Source of the DNA: Flavobacteriaceae bacterium UBA3611 | Lineage (GTDB): Bacteria; Bacteroidota; Bacteroidia; Flavobacteriales; Flavobacteriaceae | DNA length: 64,000 nucleotides | Assembly (NCBI GenBank): GCA_002375495.1 | Contig: DFLU01000012.1 | Location: 562,269-626,268, forward strand | Direction of reading: 5' to 3' | Shown here: positions 61,707-64,000 of the stretch, piece after piece | How the letters are laid out: each line of letters begins with the position of its first letter | Position numbering within the stretch: position 1 is the first letter of the stretch | Translations under genes and position numbers: made by a program | The notes under the pieces: generated by a model | What the model saw: only the letters and a program-made list of their open reading frames with translations | Database searches by the model: none | Told to the model about the DNA's origin: nothing

Positions 61707-62069
61707 ATGGCCGTTCACAACGATCTTGGTAAATTGGGAGAAGTGCTTGCCGCTACATTTCTGCGGCGGGAAGGCTATGCCATTCTAGAGCGTAATTGGA
61801 GGTTTCAAAAAGCCGAAATCGATATCATTGCCCAAAAAGAAGAAGATACCATCGTTTTTGTTGAGGTAAAAACCAGAAACAGTGCTTTTTTTGGTGACCC
61901 ACAAAGTTTTGTGACGCCTTCAAAAGTAAAACTACTCGTAAAGGCGGCTAATGAATACTTAATCTCGAACCAACTTGAAGCTGAAGCGCGTTTCGATATT
62001 ATAGCAGTTCTAAAAAATTCCAAAGAAGAACGTATGGAGCATTTTAAGAACGCATTTTATCATTTTTAG
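61707..62069 (+). CDS. YraN-family endonuclease-like protein (UPF0102)
   Basis: 120 residues, normal for UPF0102. N-terminal DLGKLGEVLAATFLRREGY is followed by the PD-(D/E)XK nuclease core: AEIDIIAQ (Asp) and FVEVKTRNS (Glu-x-Lys). Role in the cell is not settled; possibly DNA repair or recombination. The ATG lies immediately after an inverted repeat. Confidence 0.9.
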   Translation: MAVHNDLGKLGEVLAATFLRREGYAILERNWRFQKAEIDIIAQKEEDTIVFVEVKTRNSAFFGDPQSFVTPSKVKLLVKAANEYLISNQLEAEARFDIIAVLKNSKEERMEHFKNAFYHF

Positions 62070-62112
62070 GGAGTGCTGTACCCATTCACACCCTATTTTA
62101 GAAGAGAAAAAA

Positions 62113-62120
62113 TACCTTTG
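62113..62120 (+). promoter_or_regulatory. -7 box TACCTTTG before the AraC regulator
   Basis: Matches TAnnTTTG 14 bases before the ATG at 62135, implying a very short or leaderless transcript. Confidence 0.5.
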
Positions 62121-62134
62121 TAGAAAATCGCAGT

Positions 62135-63259
62135 ATGCCGATTACTTTTGAACTTATAGATATATTGATCTTTGTTGGAGTTTGCCAAGGAGTTTTTCTA
62201 GCGCTTACCATGCAACGTATTGTAAATACGAATAAACGTGCCAACAGCATCCTTACCGTGCTCATCGCCATTTCAACGTTCATGTTAATAGGTAGGTTCT
62301 TGATGATTCGCTACTTTTCTGAATGGGTTTTTTATCTGGGCATCCTTTTTGATGTTGTCATTTTTCTGTTCGGACCTCTTTTTTATTGGTATACCCGTAC
62401 CTTTTTATATTCCGAAGAAACGGAGAAACCGCTAGCGAAAGCGCACTTTATACCCGCTGTATTATTTTCAATTTTTGTAATAGTAATTTATGTAACCTAT
62501 ACGCCAACTACCTATTTGGAAGCATACCAACAGGGTGTACTCACAGTACCCTTTCAAATCATACTCGCTAGTGCAATTTTGGTGAATCTGTATTATCTCT
62601 TCCGTTCGTTTAAAGTATTATATGCATATAAGAAAGAATATAAACAGGCGTTTTCATTTCAGCAGAACCCTATCCAATACATAGCATTTTTTCTTGTTAC
62701 CATAGCGGTTATTATCATATTATGGGCCCTGAGTTTTTTGAGTGGTTTTTTTGAAAATAGATGGTTGTCATTTATTGATTACGATTTGGTCTGGGCGGCA
62801 ATTCCCTGCTTTATTTACATTATTGGATATTTCAGCTTAAAACAGCCAGAATTGTTTCGTGTTCCTATGAAACAAAAAACTGCGAATAATAAAGAAAGAC
62901 TGAATACCGCCGAACAACAACTCCTTCAAGAAAAATTAGATAGCTTGATGGTAAACGACAAAATATTCTTACAACCCCACCTTACCCTTTCAACCGTTGC
63001 TGAAATGTTACAAACTTCTACAAACAACGTTTCCTGGCTTTTGAACAATGTTTACGAAACCACTTTTTACGACTTTGTAAATCGATACCGTGTTGAAGAA
63101 TTTGTACAAAAGGTTGAGAACAATGAGCATTTACGGCATACCATATTGGCATTGTCGCTAGATGTAGGGTTTAATTCAAAATCTACCTTCAACAAAGCTT
63201 TTAAACTACACAAGCAAGATACCCCCAGTAATTTTATTAAAAAACACCACGCTGCCTAA
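62135..63259 (+). CDS. Membrane-anchored AraC-family transcriptional regulator
   Basis: 374 residues. About seven membrane helices occupy residues 1-245 (for example ILIFVGVCQGVFLALTM, WVFYLGILFDVVIFLFGPLF, IIILWALSFLSGFF). A cytoplasmic AraC DNA-binding domain with two helix-turn-helix units (about 275-372) ends in ALSLDVGFNSKSTFNKAFK. This membrane-sensor/AraC fusion is common in flavobacteria and does not need a separate kinase. Signal and targets unknown; the beta-propeller gene follows downstream. Confidence 0.9.
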   Translation: MPITFELIDILIFVGVCQGVFLALTMQRIVNTNKRANSILTVLIAISTFMLIGRFLMIRYFSEWVFYLGILFDVVIFLFGPLFYWYTRTFLYSEETEKPLAKAHFIPAVLFSIFVIVIYVTYTPTTYLEAYQQGVLTVPFQIILASAILVNLYYLFRSFKVLYAYKKEYKQAFSFQQNPIQYIAFFLVTIAVIIILWALSFLSGFFENRWLSFIDYDLVWAAIPCFIYIIGYFSLKQPELFRVPMKQKTANNKERLNTAEQQLLQEKLDSLMVNDKIFLQPHLTLSTVAEMLQTSTNNVSWLLNNVYETTFYDFVNRYRVEEFVQKVENNEHLRHTILALSLDVGFNSKSTFNKAFKLHKQDTPSNFIKKHHAA

Positions 63260-63340
63260 CTTTTTTGTAGTGCTGTATGCAAACGGTCGATAGGAATGCA
63301 AGTACCTTCTATGTTTACTGAAATTTTAAAATTCAGAAAT

Positions 63341-64000
63341 ATGAAAAACTTTGTACTTATTATTGTTTGGTCAGTTCTTGCACTGCAACCACTAATCTCA
63401 CAAACCGTAACCACCTTCACTTTTGGTGATCCAGACGATGCTATTGCGCTTGATAGTAACGGAAATATCTACGCTGCCGGATTTATCGATGGATCTATCT
63501 TTAAGTTTACCCCCGATGGTACAGGCAGTAATTTTATAACAGGCCTAGAAAATGCCAACGGAATTGATTTTGACAGCAGTGATAATCTTTATGTAAACGA
63601 TTGGAACGCAAACGAATTATTACGATATCTCATTGATGGCACGTTAGATGATGCAATTACCATACCTGGCAATCCGTCGGGAATGCTCAAGGCAATCGAT
63701 AATGATGATATGATCTATACACGGTATGGCGCAAATACGATTAATAGGATTACGCCAGATGGGGTAATTACCCAAATCTCTGATGCTCCAGAACTGAATG
63801 GACCCGTCGGATTAGCATACGACGAAAATGGAAACCTATATGTGGGCAATTACAACAATAGAGAAATATACCGGGTAGGCACCAACGGCGGATTGTCTTA
63901 TATAGCCACTGTGGGAGGTAGCTCTAATTTAGGATTTATTGCTTTCGCACAAGGCCGCTTATGGGGCACGGTGCTGGGAGAGCATAAAATTTACACGATT
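63341..64000 (+). CDS. Secreted NHL/SMP-30-like beta-propeller protein, 3' end outside the window
   Basis: 220 codons visible. A signal peptide (LIIVWSVLALQPLISQ) precedes repeated propeller blades: LDSNGNIYAAGFIDGSIFKF, FDSSDNLYVNDWNANELLRY, then YDENGNLYVGNYNNREIYRV. Blade repeats are about 45 residues long. The ATG at 63341 gives the clean signal peptide; an in-frame ATG at 63311 adds ten residues. Proteins of this type in the family often end in a type IX secretion sorting domain, but the C-terminus lies beyond the window. Confidence 0.85.
   Translation, partial: MKNFVLIIVWSVLALQPLISQTVTTFTFGDPDDAIALDSNGNIYAAGFIDGSIFKFTPDGTGSNFITGLENANGIDFDSSDNLYVNDWNANELLRYLIDGTLDDAITIPGNPSGMLKAIDNDDMIYTRYGANTINRITPDGVITQISDAPELNGPVGLAYDENGNLYVGNYNNREIYRVGTNGGLSYIATVGGSSNLGFIAFAQGRLWGTVLGEHKIYTI

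Overview
The window looks like chromosome of a marine-type member of the Flavobacteriaceae (phylum Bacteroidota). Supporting signs are: repeated TAnnTTTG promoter boxes upstream of genes with almost no Shine-Dalgarno sequences; family content typical of this group (DUF5686 and DUF5916 outer-membrane proteins, a PorT-like barrel, LytTR and AraC regulators with membrane segments, TPR histidine kinase); and intergenic repeats of the GTCACCCTGAGC/GTCGAAG type. No phage, CRISPR array, insertion sequence or secondary-metabolite cluster was found.

Left flank (1-17.9 kb) is housekeeping and efflux DNA. A minus-strand operon tetR-tolC-MFP-RND (1-6313) starts from a good promoter overlapped by an inverted repeat. 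It is followed by an isoprenoid diphosphate synthase, an outer-membrane barrel, the 2-oxoglutarate dehydrogenase E1 and E2 genes, a 43-codon membrane peptide ORF, a NarL/TPR-kinase two-component pair, a retropepsin-like protease, TatD nuclease, asparaginase and tRNA-Ser(GGA).

The accessory region (about 17.9-36.0 kb) begins directly after tRNA-Ser. It is visibly more A/T-rich, and intact genes are all on the plus strand. It holds three CPBP intramembrane proteases, a LytS/LytR-type pair, a second membrane-anchored LytTR regulator, a TolB-like/TPR/AraC regulator, three alpha/beta-fold hydrolases, a GNAT acetyltransferase, a DUF4386 protein, a 49-residue glycine-rich membrane peptide and several unknown exported proteins. 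Three gene remnants, tandem repeats, a promoter-bearing repeat present at both ends of a 14-kb block, and a CPBP gene bounded by attC-like complementary core sites suggest assembly by piecemeal insertion. No integrase is present.

Right flank (36-64 kb) is conserved core: an ExbB/ExbD energy-transduction operon with a PorT-like barrel; rpoN, asnS, an MMPL/RND exporter and a DUF5686 barrel; and the translation cluster rplM-rpsI-rpsB-tsf...pyrH-frr, interrupted by a plus-strand trypsin-like lipoprotein gene. Then come pyruvate carboxylase (with a perfect 20-bp palindrome upstream of its promoter), a kinase-fold-like unknown, a DUF5916 protein, LD-carboxypeptidase, YraN nuclease, a membrane AraC regulator, and the start of an NHL-type beta-propeller gene that runs off the window.
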